Source: Planctomycetia bacterium (lineage in GTDB: Bacteria; Planctomycetota; Phycisphaerae; UBA1845; UTPLA1). Taken from it: a stretch of 64,000 nt of DNA. Positions 50,901-58,191 of this stretch are shown here, one piece after another (within the stretch, counting starts at the first letter, position 1; each line of letters opens with the position of its first letter). Location of the stretch: assembly GCA_015200345.1 (NCBI GenBank), contig CP054187.1:2278470-2342469 (forward strand), in the 5' to 3' direction. The notes below the pieces were generated by a model. The model saw only the letters and a list, made by a program, of their open reading frames with translations. It was not told where the DNA came from and made no database searches. Made by a program: the position numbers and the translations under genes.

Positions 50901-51523
50901 ACGCAGTTTGTCCCGCGCAAATTAAGACGATTGGCGATTCTACCGGCCACCACGTTGCCCAACAGGCCGGGGAACGAATTCTCCTGCCAGCTCACGTACG
51001 CGTCGGAAATTTTCGCCAGCGCCGCCTCAGCCTGATCGGCCGGCACGCCCGCCTCGGCCAGCGCTCGCCGCCAGATCGGATGACCCAGCCGCGCGCCCAG
51101 CGGCAGCGCCAACTCCTGCAAGCCGGTTACGCCGAGAATGACGCTCGCCCGCTCGCGATTGAACTCGCGCGACTCGCCGTAGCCCGCGTCCTCCAACGCC
51201 GCCTTCGCAACGACGAGGCTCAACAGTTGCGACGTGTCGGTCGCTTCGAGAATCGTCGGCGGGATGCCGAACTCTGTCGGGTCGAACTCCGTCGGCGAGA
51301 GAAACCCTCCGCGCCCGCAATACGTAAAGTCCGGCCGCTTCGGATCCGGGTCGACGTAGTCGGCGATGGACCAGTGGGTCGGCGGCGTCGGCGTGATCGC
51401 GTCGTCTCCGCGGCGCAGCAGCCGCCAATAGGCGCGGATGTCCGCCGACTTGGGGAACATGCAACCCATGCCAATGATGGCGATGGGCTGGGAGGGTTTG
51501 TCCGACGTTCGCACGCTGTTCAT
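44912..51523 (-). CDS. pfaA: PUFA synthase-like megasynthase subunit PfaA (KS-AT-ACP-ACP-KR-DH)
   Basis: This 2203-residue protein has, in order: a ketosynthase (about 12-470; Cys-213 in VDAACASS, His-348 in EAHGTGT, His-390 in IGHTKAA); an acyltransferase (about 588-900; FLFPGQGSQ, GHSFGE); a Pro/Ala linker with a Gln-rich coiled-coil-like helix (about 1040-1090); two nearly identical acyl carrier domains with phosphopantetheine serines at about 1209 and 1330 in DLGIDSIKRVEI; a ketoreductase (about 1430-1890; VVISGGARGVTAA, FSSVAGRFGNAGQADYAAAN); and a PS-DH domain (about 1905-2190; SHPFLRSHLLDG, DPLAIDAAFQL). The core order matches PfaA of PUFA and other secondary-lipid synthases, but two ACPs is fewer than the five to nine usual in EPA/DHA synthases. 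A TATAAT box lies 111 bp upstream. Confidence 0.94.
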   Translation of the reverse strand: MNSVRTSDKPSQPIAIIGMGCMFPKSADIRAYWRLLRRGDDAITPTPPTHWSIADYVDPDPKRPDFTYCGRGGFLSPTEFDPTEFGIPPTILEATDTSQLLSLVVAKAALEDAGYGESREFNRERASVILGVTGLQELALPLGARLGHPIWRRALAEAGVPADQAEAALAKISDAYVSWQENSFPGLLGNVVAGRIANRLNLRGTNCVVDAACASSLSAAHLAMMELATGRCDLALTGGVDTLNDIFMYMCFSKTPALSPTGDARPFADDADGTVLGEGIGMLVLKRLPDAQRDGDRIYAVIRGIGTSSDGRSQSIYAPHAAGQARALRNAYKIAGLAPHDVELIEAHGTGTKVGDAVEFDALSGVYREAASDADARWCAVGSVKSQIGHTKAAAGAAGLIKAALAIHHRALPPTIKVARPNPKLDIDTSPFYINTELRPWVARRGRPRRAGVSSFGFGGSNFHALLEAAPGALAEPAWDGSAQIIALSSESPAGLREQLEDWSKHVRAGRSSPAWIAHLAGRSRKAFSHEHAHRLTMVLETGDDLAALLNDARLRIDLGEGRDSGRRAPHKRPATFWHGTGRPVGKLAFLFPGQGSQHLGMGRDLACTFPELIASLESAEAAADESDPRISDLIYPRGPLDDAAKSAAARELNQTEHAQPALGAVSLGMARVLERYGVAPDLLAGHSFGELVALCVAGRYDEATMHRLARLRGRLMAAGDGGRGAMLAVKAPVNEIASLIEAERLDVVLANRNAPAQAVLSGARESVAAAAQACKARGWATKALEVSGAFHSPLMQSAAAPFRQALEAVAFAAGRVPVLAGATGALYPAGAAARAVLGEQLTSPVDFIAVVRGLTDAGVDTFVEVGPKQVLSGLVQATLGDRPHTRLAMDAPTGRDGMFHLACVLAQLAAQGRRVDLTKWERETPEPRTPRMIIPLTGANYRAPRKTESDQGSARSPSKPSAAAAAPTQLSPLASSAAPRTPTPSPTPTIPARSIPAAAAASPVAPNTKKIETTMNEHFHSAAPTAQRHHAPAAPASDAAHLLREGLQAMQALQQQTAAAHQRFLEGQEQAHRAFVQLLETHGRLLAGAPSATPMNAPPPSPPAPSLALSIARAATPTNSSAQAVPMTTGSHLPPPVAPATPTAPGPAAAPIAPVAQPISTLARTAAAPTASASHENVVLEVVCEKTGYPRDMIELDMDIEADLGIDSIKRVEIVAAIEERIPAFGGIKPEYMGGIRTLREILAFVESSLNAPAGDSSVRSEPSRPTTPATAHDAAASSSASPASDEPDSSTTSVFSTVLLDVVAQLTGYPRDMLDLGMDLEADLGIDSIKRVEILAAVEGRLPDVASVKPEYMGSLRTLAQIVDYFASQGGGIANASSTQQAGSREVTQPAAPRAEAAPSAADPVRLRRRVLVARESSAPADRAWRVPNGATIWIVGAGDELADRLADRLRSDGFAAHVVSSTPDDSAAAAWPANPSALILTLPPTHPGAPLWCSETEQATRNLFALVRRAAPALQAAVKEGGALLACVTRMDGRFGLTGGDFDAAQAGLAGILKTAAHEWPGVWCRAIDIAPDLEADAAADALATELRCGDEIEVGLSAAGRVVPELADAPAMEAKPSLHPGDVVVISGGARGVTAAAAEALALAVQPALVLLGRSPVPTDEPAWLHGLSDEASIKQAIATNAFAGQRVGPRELRAAYEHHLAQREIRTTLARLIAAGARVRYESVDVRDAAATRALIERIRREWGPIRGLIHAAGVLEDRRMEDKTDEQFARVYDTKVRGLASLLGALDTNELRQIILFSSVAGRFGNAGQADYAAANEVLNKVARRLAARLPHAGVCAINWGPWDGGMVNEGLKRAFAQRGVSLIPLDAGARAMVRECIGPTDAVEVILGDGFEMPAQTRRAADATDADMRPAFNRRIDIESHPFLRSHLLDGHPVLPAAVTMEWLGQAAIHANPGLVLGGIEDFRILRGVVLDGGARTLHWLTGAPTKRGGEFVVPVEMRSIGRGDREILHARAQAVLASARPAPASDDRATIETLSERPFSLAIDAAYGKVLFHGEHFRAIQAISGISPRGLVADVRTAPNAREWMAQPIRGEWLTDPLAIDAAFQLAILWCHEELSALSLPSGLAAYRQYHARFPRDGVRVTLRVTESSRARVTADFVFSDHHGTIVARIDGYQCTVDAGLSAAFRKQSPIGLTV

Positions 51524-51769
51524 TCAGGGGTCCGACTTCGGAAAGTGCGTAAAGTGCCTGGCCGATCCGGGCAGGTCTTTTGTGAAAGGGGGAAGTATAA
51601 GGGAAAGCACGCCCGGACTGTATCGGATGCCGTCATTATAAAACATTGAGAAGAACAAGCTTATGGCTGCGGACAGAATTGGAAGGCGCGAATTGCCAAC
51701 AGCGAAATGACCGGTATTCGAGCGTTCTCGCCGTCAAGGGAGCTTTCGCAAGATGCTCCTCGCACGTCG
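51524..51769. other. pfaD-pfaA intergenic region
   Basis: This 246-bp gap is less GC-rich than its surroundings and contains a perfect TATAAT. No open frame with coding character or RNA gene is visible. Confidence 0.5.
51635..51640 (-). promoter_or_regulatory. -10 box upstream of pfaA
   Basis: A perfect TATAAT on the minus strand in a local AT-rich patch, with no strong -35 at the usual spacing. It would give a leader of about 105 bases and let pfaA-pfaC be transcribed separately from ispH-pfaD. Confidence 0.45.
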
Positions 51770-53800
51770 TTATTCAGCCAGAATTCCCTGCACGTCCGCC
51801 AGTTCCATCGGCTCGAAGCGCCCCAGGTCCGGCGCGATCTCCACGCCCTGCGCCCGCAGCCAGTTCACGCGCGTCAGCACCGCCGCGCCCAGCATCAAGT
51901 TCATTGCCACGGCCACCACGGTTCGATTCTGCCAGCGCTCAAGGCACGAGCCACGCGCCCATTCGTTGAACGCGCCCATGGCCGGGCCGCACCAGATCTG
52001 GTAGTCCGCCTTGCGCGTCGGCTCGCCGGCGTTCGCCCATTTTGACGCTTGTCCAAGATAAGACCGGAAGACCAGGGCCATGCGATGCTTGGGGTCGGCC
52101 TCGGCGCGAGCGATCTGCGACGGGTCGCGCTTCTCGAAGAACGCGCGGGTCTGATCCCACGCCTGTTCGAGCGAGCAGCGGAAGAAGTCCCGCTCCAGCG
52201 CCGTGCGATGCGCCGCGGGCAGCGAATCGAGGCTTTCGTATTGACGATACAAATCGTAAAGCCTGCGGGCGCGCATGGCGAACATCGTGCCGAACTTCAA
52301 AACCTGCACCTTCACGCCCATCTCGAACATGTCGGCCGCCGGAGCCATCGTCACGTCGGCCTGCGACGCCTTCGCCAGCATCTCGCGCACCGCATCGGAC
52401 GTGCCCGCCTCGACGCACGCCTGATTGACCGAGCCGGTCAGCACGAAGGCCGCGCCCATCGCGAAGGCCGCCGCCGCCGCCGCGGGCGTGCCGATGCCGC
52501 CGGCCGCGCCGAGGCGCAGCGATCGGTCGTATTCAAACTCGGCCTGCAACTCGTCACGCAGGGCCATCATCGTCGGCAGAAGCGCAAGCGACGGACGGTT
52601 ATCCGTGTGCCCGCCCGAGTCAGCCTCGACAATGAGGTCTTGCGCCACGGGAATGCGCATCGCCCATTGGGCTTGCTCGGCGGTGATATCGCCGGACGCA
52701 ACGAGTTTGTTGAGCATGGCTTCGGGCGGGGGCGAGAGAAACTTCCGAGCGACTTCCACGCGCGAGACCTTTCCCAGCACGCGGTTCGGACAAATCACAC
52801 GGCCTTCCGCGTCGCGCGCGATGCCGCTGACCCGGTAGCGCACCAGTGGGAGTGTGAGATCGAGGTAGGCCGACGCATCGACGACGCGCACACCGCGTTT
52901 CAGGTAGAGATCGACCACGGCGGCTTCGAGGTCCGGCTCGCTCGGGCTGTGGATGAGATTGAAGCCAAACGGTCGACCGGGTAGCACTGCTTGCACGTGG
53001 TCGATGGCGCGGGCGACGCGGTCGACGCTCAATCCGGCCGCGCCGAAGAAGCCCATCATTCCGGCGCGTCCCATCGCTTCAACGAGTTCGACCGAGGCGA
53101 TGCCGTTGGCCATTGCGCCGGCGAGGTAGGCGTATTCCAATCCGTAGTCATGCCGGAACGAGGGATCGCCCAGCATTGAAGGGTGCAGCGCCGGAGCAAG
53201 GGCAAAAAGCGGCAGGACCTGTTCGCCGGCGCTCGATGTGGAATCAATCGGCACGGTCGTGCCGAGTGTGCAGACACCGTCCACCGCGAGCGCGATGCGC
53301 TCGCCGTGCACCACCACGGCGATCGGCGAGTTGACTCGGCGCAGGGCCTGACGCACGTCATGCGGCTCCCACACCGGTTGCCTGCCGGACGATCGCCACC
53401 AACCGCGCACGAGCGGCGCGGCGGCGGAGCACGGTTCGCGAATCGGCTTGGACGCGGGCTTGGCCGGTGCCGATTCGTCGAGTGGTGTGACGGCATCGGG
53501 CGCCTCGGAAGCGACACCGTGCGGCATGGCAGCGGCTTGCGGAGGCCATGAAGCGTTCCCATCGCGCAGCGGCAGCGCCCGCGCCGCGCGCACGCCCAGA
53601 TCTATCAGTACGTTGGCCCCGGCGAAGATCGTCCCCAGCGCCAGCCGCGCGCCGGATCGCGCCGTGTTCGCCGCCGCCGACAACGCATCACGACTTGTGT
53701 CGATAACGCCCGAGGCCATGGAAGACACCAAGCCGCTGCCGCTCGACGGTTCGCGCCGCACGGGGGAGACCTGCTCATGGGATTGGTCAGGATTGCCCAT
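51770..53800 (-). CDS. pfaD: PfaD-type enoyl reductase with N-terminal extension
   Basis: This 676-residue protein is the trans-acting FMN enoyl reductase of PUFA and trans-AT polyketide systems. The TIM-barrel core runs from about residue 150, with YGLEYAYLAGAMANGIASVE, FGFNLIHSPSEPDLEAAVVD, IVEADSGGHTDNRP and LGAAGGIGTPAAAAAAFAMG. The C-terminal part (RKADYQIWCGPAMGAFNEW) is diagnostic for the family. The usual length is about 540 residues. Here an N-terminal extension of roughly 130 residues includes an Ala/Ser-rich amphipathic stretch (TSRDALSAAANTARSGARLA) of unknown role. ATG at 53800, 23 bp after ispH. It should reduce enoyl intermediates carried on the PfaA ACPs. Confidence 0.93.
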   Translation of the reverse strand: MGNPDQSHEQVSPVRREPSSGSGLVSSMASGVIDTSRDALSAAANTARSGARLALGTIFAGANVLIDLGVRAARALPLRDGNASWPPQAAAMPHGVASEAPDAVTPLDESAPAKPASKPIREPCSAAAPLVRGWWRSSGRQPVWEPHDVRQALRRVNSPIAVVVHGERIALAVDGVCTLGTTVPIDSTSSAGEQVLPLFALAPALHPSMLGDPSFRHDYGLEYAYLAGAMANGIASVELVEAMGRAGMMGFFGAAGLSVDRVARAIDHVQAVLPGRPFGFNLIHSPSEPDLEAAVVDLYLKRGVRVVDASAYLDLTLPLVRYRVSGIARDAEGRVICPNRVLGKVSRVEVARKFLSPPPEAMLNKLVASGDITAEQAQWAMRIPVAQDLIVEADSGGHTDNRPSLALLPTMMALRDELQAEFEYDRSLRLGAAGGIGTPAAAAAAFAMGAAFVLTGSVNQACVEAGTSDAVREMLAKASQADVTMAPAADMFEMGVKVQVLKFGTMFAMRARRLYDLYRQYESLDSLPAAHRTALERDFFRCSLEQAWDQTRAFFEKRDPSQIARAEADPKHRMALVFRSYLGQASKWANAGEPTRKADYQIWCGPAMGAFNEWARGSCLERWQNRTVVAVAMNLMLGAAVLTRVNWLRAQGVEIAPDLGRFEPMELADVQGILAE

Positions 53801-53823
53801 CGCTTTGCGATTCTACCGGCAAG

Positions 53824-54804
53824 TCACCCGCCGAGCACCTTCAGCGAGACGCCGCGCTTCTGCTCCACGGCTTCCCGCAATTGCGGCGGGATCTGAAAGA
53901 CCGTGTCTTCCTCGGCCGTCGTGCAAAGCTCGACCCCGCCGGCCCCCAGCGACGCCAGCCGATCCAGCACGCCGCGCACGACCGATTCGGGCGTGCTGGC
54001 CCCCGCCGTGACGCCGACAAGTGTCGCGTTTGTGACCCAGGCCGGGTCGATCTGGTTCGCCCCGTCAATCAGGAAGCCGCGCACGCCCCGCGCCGCGCCG
54101 ACCTCCACCAGCCGCGCCGCGTTGCTGCTGTTGCGCGAGCCGACGACCAGCAGCAGGTCCATCCCGCGGCGGGCCATCTCCTTCACCGCGTCCTGCCGGT
54201 TCTGGGTCGCGTAGCAGATGTCGTCGGTCGGCGGAAGTTCCAGGCTTGGAAATCGCGCGCGCAGGGCATTCAGCACGCCGGCCGTATCGTCCACGCCGAG
54301 CGTCGTCTGGGTGAGTACCATGAGTTTGTCGTGCGGCGGAAACTCGACCGTTCGGGCGTGCGCTTCGTTCTCGACAAGTGTAATCTTCCCCGGCGCTTCG
54401 CCCATCGTGCCGATCACCTCGTCGTGCCCGGCGTGGCCGATCAGCGCGATGTGATAGCCCTGCCGCACAAAGCGATGAACTTCCAGGTGCACCTTCGTGA
54501 CCAGCGGGCAGGTCGCGTCGATCAGCCGCAGACCGCGCGATCGCGCTTCGTCGAATACGCTCGGCGCGACGCCGTGCGCCGAAAGAATGGCGACCGCGCC
54601 GACCGGCGCTTCGGACAATTCCTCGATGAACACGGCCCCCTTGCCGCGCAGATCGGCGACGACGTGGCTGTTGTGCACGATCTCCCGCCTCACATAGACC
54701 GGCGGGCCGAACGCCTCCAGCGCCAGATCGACGATCTTCACCGCGCGATCGACGCCGGCACAGAACCCGCGGGGATTGGCAAGGAGGACGTTCATCGATT
54801 GCAT
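53824..54804 (-). CDS. ispH: 4-hydroxy-3-methylbut-2-enyl diphosphate reductase
   Basis: This 326-residue 4Fe-4S enzyme catalyses the last MEP-pathway step, making IPP and DMAPP. The three cluster cysteines are seen in NPRGFCAGVDRA, LIDATCPLVTKVH and DDICYATQNRQ. The active-site loop SRNSSNAARLVE and GVTAGASTPE are also present. Two ATG codons are possible. ATG 54795 (MNVLLANPRGF) fits the family better, and a TATCAT box just upstream of 54804 would put transcription start between the two. It precedes pfaD by 23 bp on the same strand. Confidence 0.96.
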   Translation of the reverse strand: MQSMNVLLANPRGFCAGVDRAVKIVDLALEAFGPPVYVRREIVHNSHVVADLRGKGAVFIEELSEAPVGAVAILSAHGVAPSVFDEARSRGLRLIDATCPLVTKVHLEVHRFVRQGYHIALIGHAGHDEVIGTMGEAPGKITLVENEAHARTVEFPPHDKLMVLTQTTLGVDDTAGVLNALRARFPSLELPPTDDICYATQNRQDAVKEMARRGMDLLLVVGSRNSSNAARLVEVGAARGVRGFLIDGANQIDPAWVTNATLVGVTAGASTPESVVRGVLDRLASLGAGGVELCTTAEEDTVFQIPPQLREAVEQKRGVSLKVLGG

Positions 54805-54862
54805 AATGATAGCTTGCGACGGCGTTGAAGCCGATGGCGTGCAATCCGTCTGCTTCGTGTAT

Positions 54863-56593
54863 TCACGATGCCGCCAGTTCCTCCCGCGCTCCGGCGATCA
54901 GCGGCCCGATCGCTTCCGCGGAAAAATCGAACTTCACCCCCGCCGCGGCGAACAACTCCGGCAGCGGTCGGCGGCCGCCCAGGGCCAGGCCCCGTTGGTA
55001 GGATTTGACCGCTCCGGCGTAGTCCCGCCGCGAGTTGAAATAGACCCCCAGCGCCCCGAGCTGCGCGATGCCGTATTCGACGTAATAGAACGGCACGGTG
55101 AACGGGTGATTCTTGCGATGCCAGCTCGTCGCCAGCGCGTCCTCCATGCCGCCGTAATCGACCCAGTGATTGAATCGCCTGTTCAGCGCGGTCCAGGCCG
55201 CACGGCGTTCTTCGCGTGTGTGCATCGGGTGGGTGTAGACCCAGTGCTGGAACAGGTCGATCGTACTCATCCACGGAAAGAAACGCACGATATTGCTTAG
55301 GTTGTCCAAGTGCGCCCGCTTCGCGTCGGCCGGCGAGTAAAACTCCGTCAGGTGCGGTGCGGCCAGAAGCTCCATCCCCATCGACGCGACCTCGGCGAAC
55401 TCAATCGGAGGCTGCCGCAGCGCCGTCATCGGCTCGTCGCGCACCGCGAACACATGAAACGCATGCCCCCCCTCGTGCAGCATCGTCTGCACGTCGTCCT
55501 GCGTGCCCACCGCGTTCATGAAAATGAACGGCAAACGACGGCCTTCGAACGCCGTCATGTACCCGCCAGGCGCTTTTCCCTTGCGGCTTTCCAGATCGAG
55601 CAGGCCGCCCTCAATCATCTGCGCAAACTGCTTTTCAAACACGTCGCCGACGCGCGCGAAGATTCTTCCGCATCCCGCGATTAACTCCGCCGCGCCATGA
55701 AACGGCGCCAGGGGTTCGCGCCCTTGCGGGTCCACGTCCATATCCCACGGCCGAAGGGTATCCAGACCCAATTGCCGCTTGCGCTGCTCGGCCAATTGCT
55801 GCGCCGCGGGCACGACAAGCTTTTCCACGCTGGTGGCGAACGCCTCGCAATCCGCCGGCGTGTAGTCGAACCGCTCCCAGTCTCGAAACGCGTATTCGCG
55901 GTAGTCCTTCAGCCCCTTGTTCACCGCCATCTGATGTCGGATGCGCACCATGTCGTCGAAGATCTGCTCGATCTCGTCGCGCCGGCTGGTCCAGCAGGCG
56001 GTGATCTTCTCCCACGCCTCCCGGCGTACCGACCGATCCGGCGACTCCAGCAGCTTGCTCATTTCTTCGAGCGTCTGCTCGCGGCCGTCGTGCTGCACGG
56101 ACATCCCGCCGACGATCTTCTGGTACTGCTGGGAGAGCTTGTCATCCTCGGTCGCCAGCGGGACGTTTCGCTCGTCGAACAAATCCACTCGCGTCCGAAG
56201 CTGTTTCAACCAGACTTCGAATCGCTCCGGCGGCAGATCGCGCGCATGCTCGCAAGCCAGCACCTTGCGTTCCAGCGTGTTCGTCCAGACCTTAACCTGC
56301 GGCGCGACGTTCTCCACAAACTCCAAGTAGCGCTTTTCAATGGTAGTGTCGTCTGTATGGCATGTCATCGCCACGTATCGCGTCGAGCCTTCCTCGTCGA
56401 GCCATGCATCCAATTCCGACCAGTCCGCCAGAAAGGCCTCGAGCGCCGCGCGGCTGCCCAGGACGCGGCCTTCCAGATCGCGGTAGTACGGTTCGATCAC
56501 CGCTACGTCTCCGAGGACGGCATCGGCCGCAACAAAGCGGCGTGGGTAATCACACGTCGTGGGCGAGGTCGTCGGTGAGGTTGAGCCAGCCAT
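54863..56593 (-). CDS. pepF: M3 family oligoendopeptidase (PepF-like)
   Basis: This 576-residue zinc metallopeptidase degrades oligopeptides. The zincin motif is MLHEGGHAFHVF with the third ligand region EFAEVASMGMELL downstream, as in the M3B (PepF) family. The N-terminal half is the long helical lid typical of M3 enzymes. There is no signal peptide, so it is cytoplasmic. The ATG at 56593 has AAAGGA eight bases upstream. It lies 58 bp upstream of ispH on the same strand and could be cotranscribed. Confidence 0.9.
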   Translation of the reverse strand: MAGSTSPTTSPTTCDYPRRFVAADAVLGDVAVIEPYYRDLEGRVLGSRAALEAFLADWSELDAWLDEEGSTRYVAMTCHTDDTTIEKRYLEFVENVAPQVKVWTNTLERKVLACEHARDLPPERFEVWLKQLRTRVDLFDERNVPLATEDDKLSQQYQKIVGGMSVQHDGREQTLEEMSKLLESPDRSVRREAWEKITACWTSRRDEIEQIFDDMVRIRHQMAVNKGLKDYREYAFRDWERFDYTPADCEAFATSVEKLVVPAAQQLAEQRKRQLGLDTLRPWDMDVDPQGREPLAPFHGAAELIAGCGRIFARVGDVFEKQFAQMIEGGLLDLESRKGKAPGGYMTAFEGRRLPFIFMNAVGTQDDVQTMLHEGGHAFHVFAVRDEPMTALRQPPIEFAEVASMGMELLAAPHLTEFYSPADAKRAHLDNLSNIVRFFPWMSTIDLFQHWVYTHPMHTREERRAAWTALNRRFNHWVDYGGMEDALATSWHRKNHPFTVPFYYVEYGIAQLGALGVYFNSRRDYAGAVKSYQRGLALGGRRPLPELFAAAGVKFDFSAEAIGPLIAGAREELAAS

Positions 56594-56943
56594 GAAGCAA
56601 TCCTTTCCAGGAGCCTGTTGCGATCGAGCGCAGCGTGCGTAATGGTATCGTCGCGCACGCGGCCCGGCCCGGTTCGAGTGATTACGAACGCAATTCTCTA
56701 CGGAGTAAAAAAGGCGTGCGGCACCCTGTTGGTATTGGCGCGGTCAAAGGGTGCCGCAGCGAGTGGAAGACGATTAGTTGTTCTCCCCATCGGTCAGCAC
56801 GAGGCCGATCGATGAGAAGCGGTTAACTCATTCTACGCAGCGAACAGGTGTGGTGGCGGGGATATGAAATTCTGTTGCCCGCAAACGTCACCGGCCGCTA
56901 CGTCATCACAATAACATCATATCCTACAGAAGGTTAGCAGTCA
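56594..56943. other. Intergenic stretch with an inverted repeat
   Basis: There is no convincing gene. A 10-bp perfect inverted repeat is listed separately. From about 56830 to 56945 the sequence becomes clearly AT-rich, ending in AGAAGG before a small open frame. Confidence 0.45.
56717..56758. repeat. 10-bp perfect inverted repeat
   Basis: Arms TGCGGCACCC and GGGTGCCGCA with a 22-base loop, preceded by a run of A. The plus-strand copy has no T-run after it. Read on the minus strand, the structure is followed closely by a T-run (from AAAAAA at about 56707-56712), so it may act as a terminator in that direction. Confidence 0.45.
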
Positions 56944-57132
56944 ATGAAAAGTTCGCGAATTCGAGCCATAGCCGAGAGAATTTTAAAGGAAGGCCCGGTC
57001 GCACTTGATCGCTCCGCGAAAACGAGCCAAATGGGGCGTGAGTTCGATGCTGTTAACTGCCCAAAGGACGCCGCAGCCGAGATCAGTGTAACGAGGATTG
57101 AAAGGGCTACAGATTTTTGGGCGGCGGCTTGA
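56944..57132 (+). CDS. Possible small hypothetical protein
   Basis: A 62-residue open frame starts at ATG behind AGAAGG (10-base spacing) and an AT-rich stretch. The predicted product begins MKSSRIRAIAERILKEG and is charged, with one likely helix and no recognised motif. Its 3' end overlaps by 26 bp the end of the convergent zincin-like gene. Codon use does not settle whether it is real. Confidence 0.25.
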   Translation: MKSSRIRAIAERILKEGPVALDRSAKTSQMGREFDAVNCPKDAAAEISVTRIERATDFWAAA

Positions 57133-57787
57133 GCCGATTTCGGATTGCGGGGCGGGCGGCAAGGATCGGTTGGGCGGCCGCTTCGTTTACCCTTGGCCGG
57201 CGGGCGGCAGCGCGATGGGCGGCGGCGACAAAGCCGTCCAAATCCTGAAAATCCCACTCGTTTCGCGCCACGGGGACGGCATGGGAATCCAGGACGACCA
57301 ATCCGTGGTGGTCCACGAGCGCTCGCGCGGCGAACCGGTCGCAGCGGGCCTCTTTCTGCCGAGTGTTGCGCCGAGCCTGGCGAACCAGCCAGTGATACAA
57401 CTCGTGCATGAACACAAACAGCACCAACTGGTAGGGGTCTTGGACGACAATGCTGTAAATCTCCCGCCACCACCGGCCGCGACTGGACCGTGCCCGGGCA
57501 AGGTAGGTTTTCAACGGGTACGGGTAGCTCACGTGCCGCCCGACATTCACGTAGATTCGCCCGGTCTTATAGAAGCACGTACCTGAAAAATCCGAGGAGC
57601 GGCTGTTGCGAATCGTTACATCCAGCCCGTGGAGCGGCCATTCGCCGGCCGCCTCGCGGATCATTTTCAGGAGCCGGTCGGTATCGAGTGCTGTCAGATT
57701 GCGAAACCGCACGAAGTCATACTCCTGTTCGATTGCCGGCATCGGGATGAGGGGTTCGCCCACCCCCCGGTTACGTCCGCGAACCAT
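57107..57787 (-). CDS. Minimal zincin-like metallopeptidase, family unknown
   Basis: This 226-residue soluble protein carries an HExxH zinc motif in FVFMHELYHWLVRQARR, followed by EARCDRFAARALVDHHG, which may supply a third ligand. Before it lie beta-strand-like segments (CFYKTGRIYVNVGRHVSYP). The arrangement recalls SprT-like or IrrE/ImmA-like zincins, but I cannot assign it. There is no signal peptide. ATG 57787 gives the full length and ATG 57742 is an alternative; neither has a good ribosome binding site. The gene is isolated, between an AT-rich gap and a divergent lipoprotein gene. Confidence 0.65.
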   Translation of the reverse strand: MVRGRNRGVGEPLIPMPAIEQEYDFVRFRNLTALDTDRLLKMIREAAGEWPLHGLDVTIRNSRSSDFSGTCFYKTGRIYVNVGRHVSYPYPLKTYLARARSSRGRWWREIYSIVVQDPYQLVLFVFMHELYHWLVRQARRNTRQKEARCDRFAARALVDHHGLVVLDSHAVPVARNEWDFQDLDGFVAAAHRAAARRPRVNEAAAQPILAARPAIRNRLKPPPKNL

Positions 57788-58191
57788 CGAACGTAAATGT
57801 CCATCGGCCGAGCAGATAGGCCGGCTGGAGCGCGTGTTTATGTGGTCTTGCGGTTGCCGGCTGATAGTCGTTGCATCAATCGGCCTCCCCCCATAATCAA
57901 GGCGATGCCCAGGCGCAGCGGTGTGCTACTGGAACTGGAGGTTTTAGGACATACCCGAACCTTCGTATTGATCGGATGTTTCGTCGTTGCTTCCGCCCCG
58001 GTCAGGCGGTAAAATCCAGCGAGAGACAGCCGGGTTGCTACCGGGGACCGGCCGTCTCGACCTACCCCGCCGTTCCGTGCCGGACATGGCGGCGGATGCA
58101 ACACGGCGCGAAGCGTTTCAACCATTGGTGGATTGCGGTCGTGCCCCCGCCTCGCGGAACCCCCAGGCAGCCTTGTAAGGGAGGCCCTTTC
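57788..58191. other. Intergenic region upstream of a lipoprotein gene
   Basis: This 404-bp divergent gap contains a GGGAGG ribosome binding site just before ATG 58192 and several GC-rich short inverted repeats. No conserved open frame, promoter of good match or RNA gene is recognised. Confidence 0.4.
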
